Numbered from the stretch's first letter, positions 51,868 through 60,948 are shown. The stretch: DNA of 64,000 bases from Fimbriimonadaceae bacterium (GCA_023957775.1 JAMLGR010000011.1:62001-126000), one strand, 5' to 3'. Notes: generated by a model not told the origin, from the sequence alone. Translations and numbers: made by a program.

Positions 51868-52473
51868 ATGATGAGACGAACGGTTCTAGCGCGATTTGAA
51901 GAGTCCAACGGTGCGGAGAAGGCCATCGGGGCTTTGCTCGACCACGGCGTGGAATCCGACGACGTGAGCGTGGTGTTCGACCACGAGTACCTTGACCGTT
52001 CCAACCAGACGGCCCTTGGCCATTCGGTTCGGCTCCGCGAAAATGTCGAAACAGGCATCACGACGACCACGGCCGATGACGCCGCTGCCGGCGCGGAAGT
52101 GGGGGCGGGGTTCGGCCTGGGTCTGGGTGTGCTGGCTGCGGCGGCGACCGTGTTCATCCCCGGCGTCGGATTGGTGCTCGGCGGCGGGGCGCTCGGCACG
52201 GCGCTGGCCGGTGTCGCCGGTGCAACCGCGGCGGGAGCCATTGCGGGCGGGCTGACCGGCTATCTCAAGGACCAGGGTGTCGGCGAGGACATGATCGTGC
52301 GCTACCACGAGACGTTGGCCGCGAGCGGCGCCTTGATTGCCGTCACGGCGCCTTCCGGGACCGTGTCGGAGTCCAAGGTCGAGGGGATTCTCGCGAAGTA
52401 TGGGGGCCTCGACGTCGCATCCTACGCCTCGATGGATGCCGCGACCGCCTCCGGCCGTGGTGCGACACGGTAG
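51868..52473 (+). CDS. General stress protein 17M/YflT-like protein with glycine zipper
   Basis: 201 residues from ATG 51868, with TAGGAGGAA at good spacing. The N-terminal 60 residues (MRRTVLARFEESNGAEKAIG, DDVSVVFDHEYL) are a DUF1269/YflT-type ferredoxin-like fold. A Gly/Ala-rich double membrane segment follows (VGAGFGLGLGVLAAAATVFI, GGALGTALAGVAGATAAGAI), like the glycine-zipper motifs of small stress membrane proteins. The C-terminus repeats a soluble domain. Relatives are induced by heat, salt or stationary phase. It is followed by a hairpin. Confidence 0.85.
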   Translation: MMRRTVLARFEESNGAEKAIGALLDHGVESDDVSVVFDHEYLDRSNQTALGHSVRLRENVETGITTTTADDAAAGAEVGAGFGLGLGVLAAAATVFIPGVGLVLGGGALGTALAGVAGATAAGAIAGGLTGYLKDQGVGEDMIVRYHETLAASGALIAVTAPSGTVSESKVEGILAKYGGLDVASYASMDAATASGRGATR

Positions 52474-52506
52474 AGACGAGGCCGCCCACTCCCTCATCGG
52501 CATCCT

Positions 52507-52535
52507 TTGGCGATTCGGGTGAGGCGTCGTATGCT
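52507..52535 (+). promoter_or_regulatory. Candidate sigma70-type promoter before the hybrid kinase
   Basis: TTGGCG (52507-52512), 17-bp spacer, TATGCT (52530-52535). The predicted start near 52542 leaves a leader of about 90 nt containing the hairpin at 52552-52581. Confidence 0.45.
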
Positions 52536-52551
52536 TGGGTTTGGGAACCGC

Positions 52552-52581
52552 CCGGCGAGGACCTGCCAAGACCCTCGCCGG
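52552..52581 (+). terminator. Strong hairpin between the stress gene and the kinase
   Basis: CCGGCGAGG/CCTCGCCGG, 9 perfect pairs with a 12-nt loop, then ATCTTCCTT. It may end the stress-protein mRNA or, if the promoter at 52507 is real, act as an attenuator in the kinase leader. Confidence 0.55.
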
Positions 52582-52631
52582 ATCTTCCTTCAACGGTTGC
52601 GTGACGGAATGGTGGATCGGGTGAGAGTGTC

Positions 52632-55301
52632 GTGAGCATCCAGGTCGGAGGGAGGCGATTGCCTCCCTGGATTGGCTATGCGGTCGCCTCAGCGGCGGTC
52701 GCCGGTGCTTTGTGGCTCCGACTTGGCCTGGACCCCCTTCTCGGCCCGCGCGGACCCATCGCGTTGCTCCTCTTCGCGGTCGTCGTTTCGGCGTACATCG
52801 GAGGCATCGGCCCGGGCCTGTTCGCTTCGGTGGCGACCGCTGTGCTCGGGGCGGTCCTCTTTCTGCGCGGGGACACGGGAGCCCTCGGGTATCGAGAGCA
52901 GGTGGTGACCGCGTCCTACACGTTGGTCGCCCTCACGATCACCTGGCTGTGCGAACGGCTCAGGAATTCTGCGATCTTCAACCGTGAAATCGCGACGCAC
53001 CTTGAGGACAGTCGCCTCCGGATGGCGAGCCTTCTGGACAGCGTCACCGACGGGCTCGTGGTCGTTGCACCGGATCTGCGGCTGATCCAGGTCAACGACG
53101 AGGCGATCCGGGCGATGGGCGCTTCGAAGACGGTGCTTGGGCGCACTTTGTGGGAGGTCGCACCCCACTGGGTCTCCACGGAGATCGAAGCGAAGGTGCG
53201 GGAGGCGTTGGCGACCTCGGCCCCCCAGCGCCTCGAGCAGTTCGATGAGAAGCGCGGCGCCTGGCTGGACGTCGCCGTCTACCCCTCGTCCCACGGCCTG
53301 GTGATCTATTTGCGCGACATCACGGCACGGAAGCGGGACGAGGCCGACGTCGCGCGCATCAGCATGGAGCGCGCGCGGGCCTACGCCAAACTCGACGCCC
53401 TGCTGGCCAACGCGCCGATCGGGCTCGCCTACTTCGACCGGGAGCACCGCTACCTGCGGATCAACAACTACCTCGCGGAGATCAACGGCGTGCCGGCGCT
53501 GGACTCGATCGGCCGACCGATCGGCGAGGTGCTGCCATCGCTCGCGCCTGCGATCGAACCCATGCTGGACCAGGTGTTCCGCACCAAGCTGGCCATCCAG
53601 AATGTGGAGATCGCGGGCGAAACCCCCCGCGAGCCCCACGTGCCCCGATCGTGGCTGGTGAGCTTCTACCCGGTGATCGACGATCTGGGGCGCGTGCAGG
53701 CGGTGGGAGAAATCGTCACCGAGATCACCGAACGCAAGCGGAACGAGGAGTTGCTGCGCACCTCGGAGGAGAGGAATCGTCTGCTGGTCGAAGTGGCCGC
53801 CAACGTGGTGTGGAGCACGGATGCGGACGGGCGGATCGTCGCGCCCCAAGCGCAGTGGCAGTTCGCCACGGGCCAGGGCTGGCTGGCACAGCAAGGCAAG
53901 GGTTGGCTCGAACGTTTTGCAGGGGAGGACCGGCCCGCCTTGCGGAAGACGTTGCGCCGAGGAATTCGCGAGCGTACCGCCCAAAGGTTGGACGCGTGTC
54001 TCTGGTCCGCCTCGCACGAGGAGTTTCGCTACGTCAGCCTGTACGTTGTGCCGCTCAAGCGTGCCGATGGGAGCGTCGAGGAGTGGATCTGGATGGCGAG
54101 CGACGTCCATGAAAAACGCCTCTGGGAGCAGGAGCGAGAAGGGCTTCTTGCGGCCGAGCGCTCCGCGAGAAGCGAAGCGGAACGCGCGAACGCGCTCAAG
54201 GACGACTTCATCGCCACCATGTCGCACGAACTTCGCACGCCCCTCACGACCATCCTTGGATGGGCCGAACTGCTGCAGCTCAAGGCCGACCAGCCGGAAA
54301 CCCTGCTCCAAGGGCTCAAGACCATCGAGCGGAGCACGCGCATTCAATCCCAACTCATCGAGGACCTTTTGGACTTGAGCCGAATCGGATCGGGGAAGCT
54401 CCAGCTAGAAAGGGAGGTCGTCGATTTGGGAACGGTCGTCCAGAACGCGGTCGATTCTCTCAGGCAGCGTCTCGACGAGAAGGGCGTCAAGCTGTCCCTG
54501 CACATCCCGGAGGGGCCGTGCCGCGTCGACGGCGACGATGAGCGGTTGACCCAAGTCGTCTGGAACATCTTGAACAACGCGGTGAAGTTCACCCCGGCGG
54601 GCGGGCGCATTCGGGTCAGGCTGAATCGGACAGGCAACCAGGCAAGCCTGCGGGTCGCCGACAACGGCGAGGGCATCGATGAGGCATTCCTGCCGTTCTT
54701 GTTCGACCGTTTCCGCCAAGGCGACTCCTCCAGCTCGCGCAAGCACGGAGGTCTCGGCCTCGGCCTTGCGATCGTCAAGGAACTGGTCGAGCTTCATGGC
54801 GGGACCGTGGAAGCATCGAGCGCGGGTCGGGGCAAGGGAGCGACCTTCGTGGTCGAACTTCCATTGTCCGTAACAGACGAGGCCCCGCCTCCAAAGCAAG
54901 GCAACGGCAGCCACGAACTTCGCGGCCTGCGTCTGATGGTGGTGGACGACGACGAGAACACCACGGAAGTTCTTTCCCGCCTGCTCACGGTCCAAGGGGC
55001 AACGGTGGATGTGTTTCACTCCGCGGACGAGGCGCTCGAAGCCATGGCGTCCAGGCAGCCGGATGTTCTGATCAGCGATCTGAGCATGCCTCAGAAGGAC
55101 GGATTGGAGTTCATCCGCGAACTCAGGGAGTCGGAGACAGGCGCCCGCACGCCCGCGATTGCGCTCACGGCGTTTGCCCGCACAGAGGATCGCGAATCGG
55201 CGTTGAACCTGGGTTTCGACGACCATCTGGCCAAGCCGATCGACCGGATGCGCCTGACGGAGTCCATCCGCCGCGTGCTCCATGCGGAGCCGCCGACGTA
55301 A
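52632..55301 (+). CDS. Hybrid sensor histidine kinase, KdpD-type membrane domain, PAS repeats and receiver
   Basis: 889 residues. Residues 10-115 hold four membrane helices of the DUF4118/KdpD type (YAVASAAVAGALWLRLGL, LLLFAVVVSAYIGGIGPGLF). Three PAS-like domains follow: 120-235 (DSVTDGLVVVAPDLRLIQVN), 245-370 (IGLAYFDREHRYLRINNY) and 375-500. The HisKA motif TMSHELRTPL gives the autophosphorylated His; N, G1 and G2 boxes are NILNNAVKF, DNGEGIDE and GLGLGLAIVKEL. A C-terminal receiver has Asp816 in LISDLSMP. The start is GTG 52632. It ends 10 nt from the convergent response regulator, its likely partner. Confidence 0.92.
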   Translation: MSIQVGGRRLPPWIGYAVASAAVAGALWLRLGLDPLLGPRGPIALLLFAVVVSAYIGGIGPGLFASVATAVLGAVLFLRGDTGALGYREQVVTASYTLVALTITWLCERLRNSAIFNREIATHLEDSRLRMASLLDSVTDGLVVVAPDLRLIQVNDEAIRAMGASKTVLGRTLWEVAPHWVSTEIEAKVREALATSAPQRLEQFDEKRGAWLDVAVYPSSHGLVIYLRDITARKRDEADVARISMERARAYAKLDALLANAPIGLAYFDREHRYLRINNYLAEINGVPALDSIGRPIGEVLPSLAPAIEPMLDQVFRTKLAIQNVEIAGETPREPHVPRSWLVSFYPVIDDLGRVQAVGEIVTEITERKRNEELLRTSEERNRLLVEVAANVVWSTDADGRIVAPQAQWQFATGQGWLAQQGKGWLERFAGEDRPALRKTLRRGIRERTAQRLDACLWSASHEEFRYVSLYVVPLKRADGSVEEWIWMASDVHEKRLWEQEREGLLAAERSARSEAERANALKDDFIATMSHELRTPLTTILGWAELLQLKADQPETLLQGLKTIERSTRIQSQLIEDLLDLSRIGSGKLQLEREVVDLGTVVQNAVDSLRQRLDEKGVKLSLHIPEGPCRVDGDDERLTQVVWNILNNAVKFTPAGGRIRVRLNRTGNQASLRVADNGEGIDEAFLPFLFDRFRQGDSSSSRKHGGLGLGLAIVKELVELHGGTVEASSAGRGKGATFVVELPLSVTDEAPPPKQGNGSHELRGLRLMVVDDDENTTEVLSRLLTVQGATVDVFHSADEALEAMASRQPDVLISDLSMPQKDGLEFIRELRESETGARTPAIALTAFARTEDRESALNLGFDDHLAKPIDRMRLTESIRRVLHAEPPT

Positions 55302-55311
55302 GAGTCGGCCC

Positions 55312-56013
55312 CTACACCGCGAGCCGGTAGCCGACTCGCGGTTCGGTCAGGAACAGCTTCTGATCGCCGGTCTCCAGCTTCTTGCGCAGATAGCCCATGT
55401 AGACCCGAAGGTATTGCGCTTCATCCGCATACTCGGGTCCCCACACCTCTTGCAGCAGTTGCCGGTGCGTCACCACTTTGCCTGCGTGACGGATGAGGGT
55501 GCACAGGAGGCGGTACTCCAGAGGCGTGAGATGCACCTCTTCTCCATGGACCTCGATTCTTCGCGCGGACATGTCCACCTTGAGGTGTCCGTGTTCGAAA
55601 ACCGGGTCTTGGATGGACTCGCTCGAAGTGGGTGCGCGGCGCAACGCCGCCCGGAGACGCGCGAACAACTCGGCGATCCCGAAGGGCTTCATCACATAGT
55701 CGTCCGCCCCGGCCTCGAGGCAGTGGACCTTGTAGCCTTCCTGACCTCGTGCCGAGAGAACCAGGATCGGGAGCTGGCTCCATTCGCGGACCCGCTGGAT
55801 GATCTCGGCCCCGTCAAGATCGGGAAGCCCGAGATCGAGCAGGATGACGTCGGGGTTCTTCCTGGCTGCCAACTCCAACCCCTGGGCGCCGGTCTCGGCC
55901 TCGAGGAGTTTGAACTCCGTATCTTCCATTGCGGCCCGAAGCAACCTCCTGATAGGGGCATCGTCCTCGATGACGAGAACGCGGTGTTTGAAAGGCTTGG
56001 CTACTTGGCTCAT
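55312..56013 (-). CDS. OmpR/KdpE-family response regulator
   Basis: 233 residues. Receiver domain with EDD (16-18), phospho-acceptor Asp60 in VILLDLGLPD and Lys in DDYVMKPFG. C-terminal winged helix (VHLTPLEYRLLCTLIRHAGK, EYADEAQYLRVYMGYLRKKL) matches KdpE most closely. No kdpFABC potassium pump genes are nearby, so the target regulon is open. No Shine-Dalgarno precedes ATG 56013, although AAAGGAGG occurs 47 nt upstream. A CCGGGAA/TTCCCGG stem (56084-56100) lies in the leader. Confidence 0.93.
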   Translation of the reverse strand: MSQVAKPFKHRVLVIEDDAPIRRLLRAAMEDTEFKLLEAETGAQGLELAARKNPDVILLDLGLPDLDGAEIIQRVREWSQLPILVLSARGQEGYKVHCLEAGADDYVMKPFGIAELFARLRAALRRAPTSSESIQDPVFEHGHLKVDMSARRIEVHGEEVHLTPLEYRLLCTLIRHAGKVVTHRQLLQEVWGPEYADEAQYLRVYMGYLRKKLETGDQKLFLTEPRVGYRLAV

Positions 56014-56152
56014 AGGTCAATCCGTAGGGATGTCGATCGCGCAGGCGAACGCTCGGCATCCTCCTTTCTTAGAAGACCTCCAACCGGGAAAGGTTCCCGG
56101 CAAGTAGGGGCTCGTTTACGGATTAGCGATGGGATCTGCAGGCGTTCAAGTG

Positions 56153-56187
56153 CAAAAGATGCCGCGACTCCCACGGAGCGCGGCATC
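56153..56187 (-). terminator. Rho-independent terminator of the BON lipoprotein gene
   Basis: GATGCCGCG/CGCGGCATC (56158-56187) with an inner CTCC/GGAG stem. On the minus strand it is followed by TTTTGC, and it lies 26 nt past the stop. Confidence 0.87.
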
Positions 56188-56213
56188 GATGAACGGGAGC
56201 AATGTGCGAGAGG

Positions 56214-56621
56214 TTAGCCCACGACCTTCAACTCGTTGCTTAGAGCCTGCGAGGCGTGCTGCTCGTCGAGGATTCGTTGGGCGATTTGACCCGCGGTGTC
56301 CTTCATCTCTTCGGTCTTGACCGTCCCCGTCAACCGAACGCTCGTCTCGTCGCTCTCCACGTTGATCGCGTTTCCGGGATCGTTGAGCAATGGGTTGGCG
56401 ACGATCGCCCCCTTGATCTCAGGCGTCAGCACCGTCGCGGCAACCGCGCTCCGTGCCGCCTCGGAGGTGGACTCGGCCGCGCGGTCCGCACCTTGCTCGA
56501 CGTCTTGTGAAATCTCCTTCGTGTCTTTCGCAGCGCCGGCCGCGGTGTCGTCGCACCCGGCAGTGACGTAGAGGACGGCTGCAAGGGCCAGGATGGGCCA
56601 TGGCGCGAATTTGATGGACAT
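56214..56621 (-). CDS. BON-domain lipoprotein (OsmY-like)
   Basis: 135 residues, with AAGGAG before ATG 56621. The signal ends in a lipobox, VTAGC (Cys at about 23), then a charged linker (DTKEISQDVEQGADRAAEST). The BON domain covers about 65-135: TPEIKGAIVANPLLNDPGN, VRLTGTVKTEEMKDTAGQIA, SNELKVV. BON proteins bind phospholipid or link the envelope and are often osmotically induced. With the YflT-like and DUF1328 genes it forms a local group of envelope stress functions. Confidence 0.92.
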   Translation of the reverse strand: MSIKFAPWPILALAAVLYVTAGCDDTAAGAAKDTKEISQDVEQGADRAAESTSEAARSAVAATVLTPEIKGAIVANPLLNDPGNAINVESDETSVRLTGTVKTEEMKDTAGQIAQRILDEQHASQALSNELKVVG

Positions 56622-56717
56622 GGGATTCTCCTTCCAACGGCGGTCGAACGGTGAACGCTCCCAAGACGCCGCCGTTGGGTGGGGCTTGGGAGCTCGATGT
56701 GAGAGGTGTGTCGTTCG

Positions 56718-56882
56718 CTAAGTGGTCGGGCGTCGCCCCGCGATGAACGAAATCAGCATCAGGACGAGGAAGACGAAGAACAGAATCTGCGCGATTCCCG
56801 CAGATGCGCCTGCCACGCCTCCGAATCCGAACACTCCTGCGACGAGTGCGATCAAAAAGAATACTGCTGCCCAGTAAAGCAT
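56718..56882 (-). CDS. DUF1328 small membrane protein
   Basis: 54 residues, [20 protein letters not shown] then [20 protein letters not shown] and a short tail GRRPTT: two membrane helices, the complete DUF1328/YtjA pattern. AAGGGGG precedes ATG 56882. A longer in-frame reading to 57068 is not credible. DUF1328 genes are common beside stress genes; the molecular role is unknown. A promoter candidate lies at 57024-57052, giving a leader of about 130 nt. Confidence 0.92.
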   Translation of the reverse strand: MLYWAAVFFLIALVAGVFGFGGVAGASAGIAQILFFVFLVLMLISFIAGRRPTT

Positions 56883-57222
56883 GTTGTGTGACCCCCTTGG
56901 TCGTGATTGGTTTTCATCTGGAAATTGCGGCCACGGGCCCAAGCTCTCCCGAAGGACACGGTCGTGTGGGTTGCATGAATGCGGTGCTTCCTTGCACCGG
57001 ACCCGTGTGCCGTCTTCTCCATGAATAAAGTCTATCAAGACATGTGTGTAAAACCCATAAGTCTGCATGGCTAAGAGCGTAAGAACTCATAAGAACGGCC
57101 TGTTTCTGCTCGGATTGGCTGGTGAAGCCGGCAGGATTTGGCGTCGAGAGGGAATTCCACCGTAACGCTCGGTCGCCCGAGGCTTCCCACTATCAGCAAC
57201 GAATCGAGAGAGAGGTGCGAGG
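56883..57222. other. 340-bp divergent intergenic region
   Basis: Between the DUF1328 gene (minus) and the VIT/VWA gene (plus). It is locally AT-richer around 57020-57105 and holds one promoter candidate (57024-57052, minus) and a CATAAG word twice (57055, 57090). No gene, tRNA or strong hairpin was seen. Confidence 0.6.
57024..57052 (-). promoter_or_regulatory. Candidate sigma70 promoter for DUF1328
   Basis: On the minus strand TTTACA (57047-57052), 17-bp spacer, TTTATT (57024-57029). Five of six and four of six matches to consensus. An AT-rich setting in an otherwise GC-rich window. Confidence 0.45.
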
Positions 57223-59499
57223 ATGCTGTTGTTAGGAATCGCGGGAGTATTGATTGCCGGGACGGGCTTTGCCCAAGGGCCCGCCGAAGATGCCGCTCCC
57301 GGTCAGTTGACGATCATGGGACCGGACGGGAAGGCGGGCCCCCTGTGTCCCCTCGAAGGCACGAAGGTCGACGCGGACATCGCCGGGTTCGGGGCGCGGG
57401 TCACGGTCGTGCAGACCTTCGCCAATCCCACGCGGACCCCGATCGAGGCTTTGTACACGTTTCCTCTGCCCGCGGACGCCGCCGTCGATCGCATGCGCAT
57501 GCAGGTCGGGGACCGCGTTGTCGAGGGCATGATCCGCCGGCGCGAGGAGGCGCGGCGCATCTATGAGGCCGCCAAGAGCCAGGGCCAGGTGGCAGGCCTG
57601 CTCGACCAGGAGCGCCCGAATCTGTTCACCCAGTCGGTGGCCAACATCATGCCTGGCGCCAAGGTGCGCATCGAGATCAGTTATGTGCAGGTTCTCAAGT
57701 ACGAAGAGGGTCAATTCGAGTTCAGTTTTCCGATGGTGGTGGGGCCCCGCTTCGTGACGGCCAAGACGCCCGACAACCAACTTCTCACCCCTCCGATCGT
57801 GCCCAAGGGCATGCGGACCGGGGCGAACATCGAACTCACCGCCCGGTTGGATGCCGGAGCGCCCATCCAGAATCTCGAGTCGGTCCTTCATGCCACGAGC
57901 ACGAAGCGAGACGGGCCGAGCCGTGCGACCATCACGCTCAGCCGCAAGGACGAGATTCCGAACCGCGACTTCATCCTCCGCTACCGCGTGGCGGGCGACG
58001 GAGTCACGGGCGCCGTCCTCACCCATGCGGATCCGCAGAAGGGAGGGTTCTTCACGCTCGTCCTGATGCCGCCCAAGGAGCCGCGCTCGGAAGACATCGC
58101 GCCCAAGGAAGTGGTCTTCGTGATGGATCAGAGCGGTAGCCAGTCCGGATTCCCCATCGAGAAATCCAAGGAGCTGACCCTGCAGCTCATCCGCACCCTG
58201 AACCCCGAGGACACGTTCAACGTGATCAGCTTTGCCAACGGCGTGCGCCAGTTGTGGTCGGGGCCCCGACGCGTGACCTCCGAGAATCTCGGAGAGGCGC
58301 AGCGGTTCGTGGAGGGGCTGCAAGCCAACGGCGGCACTCAACTCCTCTCCGCGGTCCAAGCCGCGCTGCAGCCGGAGCCGGATCCGGACCGATTGCGGCT
58401 CGTGGTGTTCAACACCGACGGATTCGTCGGCAACGAGTTCGAGATTCTCGATGCGATCCAGAAGAACCGGGGAGCCGCACGCATGTTCACGTTCGGCATC
58501 GGGAACTCCGTCAACCGATTCCTCATCGACTCGATGAGCGCCGAGGGCAAGGGTGACTCGGAGATCGTGACCCTCGCCGAGGGTGCCGACAAGGCGGTTG
58601 AGCGATTCGTGCAGCGCACGCGCAGCCCGATCCTCACCGACGTCTCGGTTCGATTCGAAGGGGTTTCGGTCGACCAGGTGTTGCCCGAGGCGATCCCCGA
58701 CGTGTTCAGCGAGAAGCCGATCGTCGTCAAGGGGCGCTACTCCCAGCCTGGCACCGGCAGGGTGATCGTCTCCGGCAAGTACGGCGGGGAGGTTTGGACG
58801 CACGCCTATCCGGTGGTCCTGCCCGCCCGCGACCAGTACGGGTCGGCCATCGCCTCGCTCTGGGCGCGCGAGCGGGTGGACCAGCTCATGCGTCAGAACT
58901 GGCTTGCCGCGCAGCGGGGAGGCAACGCCGAGGACACGTCCGCGATCGTGGACGTCGCGCTGGAGTTCGGCATCATGTCCCAGTACACGTCGTTCGTGGC
59001 CGTAGAGTCGCGGGTCGTCAACATCGGGGGCAAGCAGCGCACCGTGCGCGTGCCGGTCGAGATGGCGGACGGGGTGAGTTACGAGGGCATCTTCGGCAAC
59101 CGTCCTGGGGCCTTCGCCCGTTCCGCGAGCTACGGCTTTGGAGGCGGAGGATTTGGCGGCGGAGGATTTAGCGGGGCCGCGGCCGCCAAATCGCTTTCCA
59201 CCACCACTCCTCCGGCGCGCGACAAGGCCGAAACGAAGTCCGGCATGACCGAGAAGGAGTTGCACGAGTTCAACGTGCGCACCAAGATCGCTCAGCCGCT
59301 TCGCGGCGCCAAGGGACAGCAAGAGGTGCAGATCTGGCTGGCCGACACAGACCCCGGGACGCTGGACAAGTTGAAGAAGGCGGGCGCCAAGGTCGAGGTG
59401 GTGGACGAGGGTCTCCGCGTCGTGTTCGGCATCGTCGACGCCGCCAAGCTGGAAGCGCTAGCCCAGATCGAGCAGGTGCAGCGGATCGAGAAGATCTAG
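57223..59499 (+). CDS. VIT and von Willebrand factor A domain protein, secreted
   Basis: 758 residues. Signal peptide MLLLGIAGVLIAGTGFAQ. The VIT domain covers about 40-170 (DADIAGFGARVTVVQTFANP, EALYTFPLPADAAVDRM, EEARRIYEAAKSQGQVAGLL). The VWA domain has the metal site DQSGSQS (Asp302, Ser304, Ser306). A Gly-rich linker, SYGFGGGGFGGGGFSG, near 640 separates a conserved C-terminal region of about 90 residues (VQIWLADTDPGTLDKLKKAG). The pair resembles inter-alpha-trypsin inhibitor heavy chains and bacterial MarR-like surface proteins; the role is probably adhesion or complex assembly outside the cell. GAGG lies directly before the ATG. Confidence 0.92.
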   Translation: MLLLGIAGVLIAGTGFAQGPAEDAAPGQLTIMGPDGKAGPLCPLEGTKVDADIAGFGARVTVVQTFANPTRTPIEALYTFPLPADAAVDRMRMQVGDRVVEGMIRRREEARRIYEAAKSQGQVAGLLDQERPNLFTQSVANIMPGAKVRIEISYVQVLKYEEGQFEFSFPMVVGPRFVTAKTPDNQLLTPPIVPKGMRTGANIELTARLDAGAPIQNLESVLHATSTKRDGPSRATITLSRKDEIPNRDFILRYRVAGDGVTGAVLTHADPQKGGFFTLVLMPPKEPRSEDIAPKEVVFVMDQSGSQSGFPIEKSKELTLQLIRTLNPEDTFNVISFANGVRQLWSGPRRVTSENLGEAQRFVEGLQANGGTQLLSAVQAALQPEPDPDRLRLVVFNTDGFVGNEFEILDAIQKNRGAARMFTFGIGNSVNRFLIDSMSAEGKGDSEIVTLAEGADKAVERFVQRTRSPILTDVSVRFEGVSVDQVLPEAIPDVFSEKPIVVKGRYSQPGTGRVIVSGKYGGEVWTHAYPVVLPARDQYGSAIASLWARERVDQLMRQNWLAAQRGGNAEDTSAIVDVALEFGIMSQYTSFVAVESRVVNIGGKQRTVRVPVEMADGVSYEGIFGNRPGAFARSASYGFGGGGFGGGGFSGAAAAKSLSTTTPPARDKAETKSGMTEKELHEFNVRTKIAQPLRGAKGQQEVQIWLADTDPGTLDKLKKAGAKVEVVDEGLRVVFGIVDAAKLEALAQIEQVQRIEKI

Positions 59500-59511
59500 G
59501 CTCCATGCGCT

Positions 59512-59517
59512 CACAAT
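59512..59517 (+). promoter_or_regulatory. -10-like element (CACAAT)
   Basis: CACAAT ends 5 nt before GTG 59523. Weak match, same word as at 31398. Confidence 0.25.
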
Positions 59518-59522
59518 AGAGC

Positions 59523-60890
59523 GTGCATCGGGCGATCGAAATGCTGGCGGAGGCCACGAAGGGCACCCCTTACGAGGGGGCCCTTTGGCTAGTCGGAGGC
59601 GCCGTGCGCGACCCGCTCTTGGGCCGACCCGTTTCCGCCGACCTGGACCTCGTCACCGAGCTGTCGGCGGTGGCCCTCGCCGAACTCTTGTTTGAGCGCG
59701 GGACCTCCTCGATCGCGCCGGTCACCTACCCCCGATTCGGGACGGCCCTGGTGCGAATCGAGGACGCCGACGTCGAGCTGGTCACGGCCCGCGCGGAGAG
59801 CTACGACCCGGACTCGCGGAAACCGGAGGTGCGCCCCGCGACGCTCGAGGAGGACGCCCGGCGGCGCGACTTCACGGTCAATACGCTGATCCGGAATGTG
59901 CACACGGGCGATCTTCGCGACCCTTTGGGCTGCGGCCTCGAAGATCTCGAGGCGAAGGTGCTCCGCACGCCTCTGCCTCCGGACGCCACGTTCCGCGACG
60001 ATCCCCTGCGCATGCTGCGCGCCGTTCGCCTGCGGTGGCAACTGGGCTTCGAGTTCGCGGAAGGGCTCGAGGCCGCGATCCGGGCAGAACGCGGGCGCCT
60101 CTCGATCATCAGCGCGGAGCGGTACCGGGACGAGCTGCTTCGAATGCTGCGCTTCCGCGACGCGGACCAGTGCCTGGCCGATCTGATGCGCCTGGGGCTC
60201 TTCGACGACCTTCTTCCGGAGTTCGTCGCGATGGTCGGCGTGGAGCAGGGCGGCTTCCACCACCTCGACGTGTGGGACCACAGCCTGCTCGTCGTGCGCA
60301 ACGCGGGACCGGGCGACCTCGTGCTGACCCTGGCAGCGCTGCTTCACGACGTGGGGAAGCCGTCTACCCGATCCGTCGACGAGGAGGGGGCCACGCGGTT
60401 CTTCGGGCACGAGATCGTTGGCGAGAAGATGACCTGGCAGATTCTCAATCGCCTTCGCGTGCCGCACGAGGTGGTCGAATCGGTGGCCCGTTTGGTGCGC
60501 GGCCACATGCGCCTGGGCAGCGCGCCCGTGTTTACGCCCGCGGCCGCGCGGAGGGTTCTACGGGACCTGGGGGAGGACACGGAGCGGCTCCTCGCACTCG
60601 TCGAAGCCGACGCCTCTGCTCTGAAGCCGGGAGTGCGCGCGGTCGACCTCGGACCCATTCGCAGGCAACTCGAGGAGGCCGAGGCCGCGACCCCGCGCGA
60701 GGTGCTGGTCAGCCCGCTGACCGGCGCAGAGATCATGGAGGTGCGCCACCTCGAGCCCGGGCCCGAGGTCGGTGTCTGGAAGCGGCTCCTCACCGAACAG
60801 GTGCTGGAGGGAACCCTGGCACCTGGCGACAGAGACGCCGCCCTTCAATGGCTGAAGGCCCAGTCGGAACCGCCAAAGGGCGTGCAATGA
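59523..60890 (+). CDS. cca: CCA tRNA nucleotidyltransferase with HD domain
   Basis: 455 residues from GTG 59523. The class II nucleotidyltransferase head has LVGGAVRDPLLGRP and DLDLV (the catalytic DxD), then EEDARRRDFTVNTL and DPLRMLRAVR, the tRNA and nucleotide-binding motifs. The HD domain is LVLTLAALLHDVGKPS with FGHEIVGEKM. The C-terminus (LVSPLTGAEIMEV) is a known extra part of bacterial Cca proteins. It adds or repairs the CCA end of tRNAs, an essential housekeeping job. A REP-like repeat follows. Confidence 0.95.
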   Translation: MHRAIEMLAEATKGTPYEGALWLVGGAVRDPLLGRPVSADLDLVTELSAVALAELLFERGTSSIAPVTYPRFGTALVRIEDADVELVTARAESYDPDSRKPEVRPATLEEDARRRDFTVNTLIRNVHTGDLRDPLGCGLEDLEAKVLRTPLPPDATFRDDPLRMLRAVRLRWQLGFEFAEGLEAAIRAERGRLSIISAERYRDELLRMLRFRDADQCLADLMRLGLFDDLLPEFVAMVGVEQGGFHHLDVWDHSLLVVRNAGPGDLVLTLAALLHDVGKPSTRSVDEEGATRFFGHEIVGEKMTWQILNRLRVPHEVVESVARLVRGHMRLGSAPVFTPAAARRVLRDLGEDTERLLALVEADASALKPGVRAVDLGPIRRQLEEAEAATPREVLVSPLTGAEIMEVRHLEPGPEVGVWKRLLTEQVLEGTLAPGDRDAALQWLKAQSEPPKGVQ

Positions 60891-60903
60891 GAGCCACCCG
60901 GAG

Positions 60904-60930
60904 GGGTGCCACGCCCGCTTGACGGGCGTG
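60904..60930. repeat. REP-like palindromic repeat, single copy
   Basis: GGGTGCCACGCCC then GCTTGACGGGCGTG, located 13 bp after the cca stop and before the convergent WD40 gene stop (60949). Confidence 0.85.
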
Positions 60931-60948
60931 CAATGAAAGCCACTCGGA

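Noticed and set aside
52689-54353. A minus-strand frame of about 554 codons opposite the hybrid kinase
   Set aside because: Antisense shadow of a gene with clear PAS and HisKA motifs; composition is unlike real proteins.
55312-56013. Calling the regulator KdpE and the kinase KdpD
   Set aside because: The kinase lacks the KdpD N-terminal domains and USP part, and no kdpFABC genes are present.
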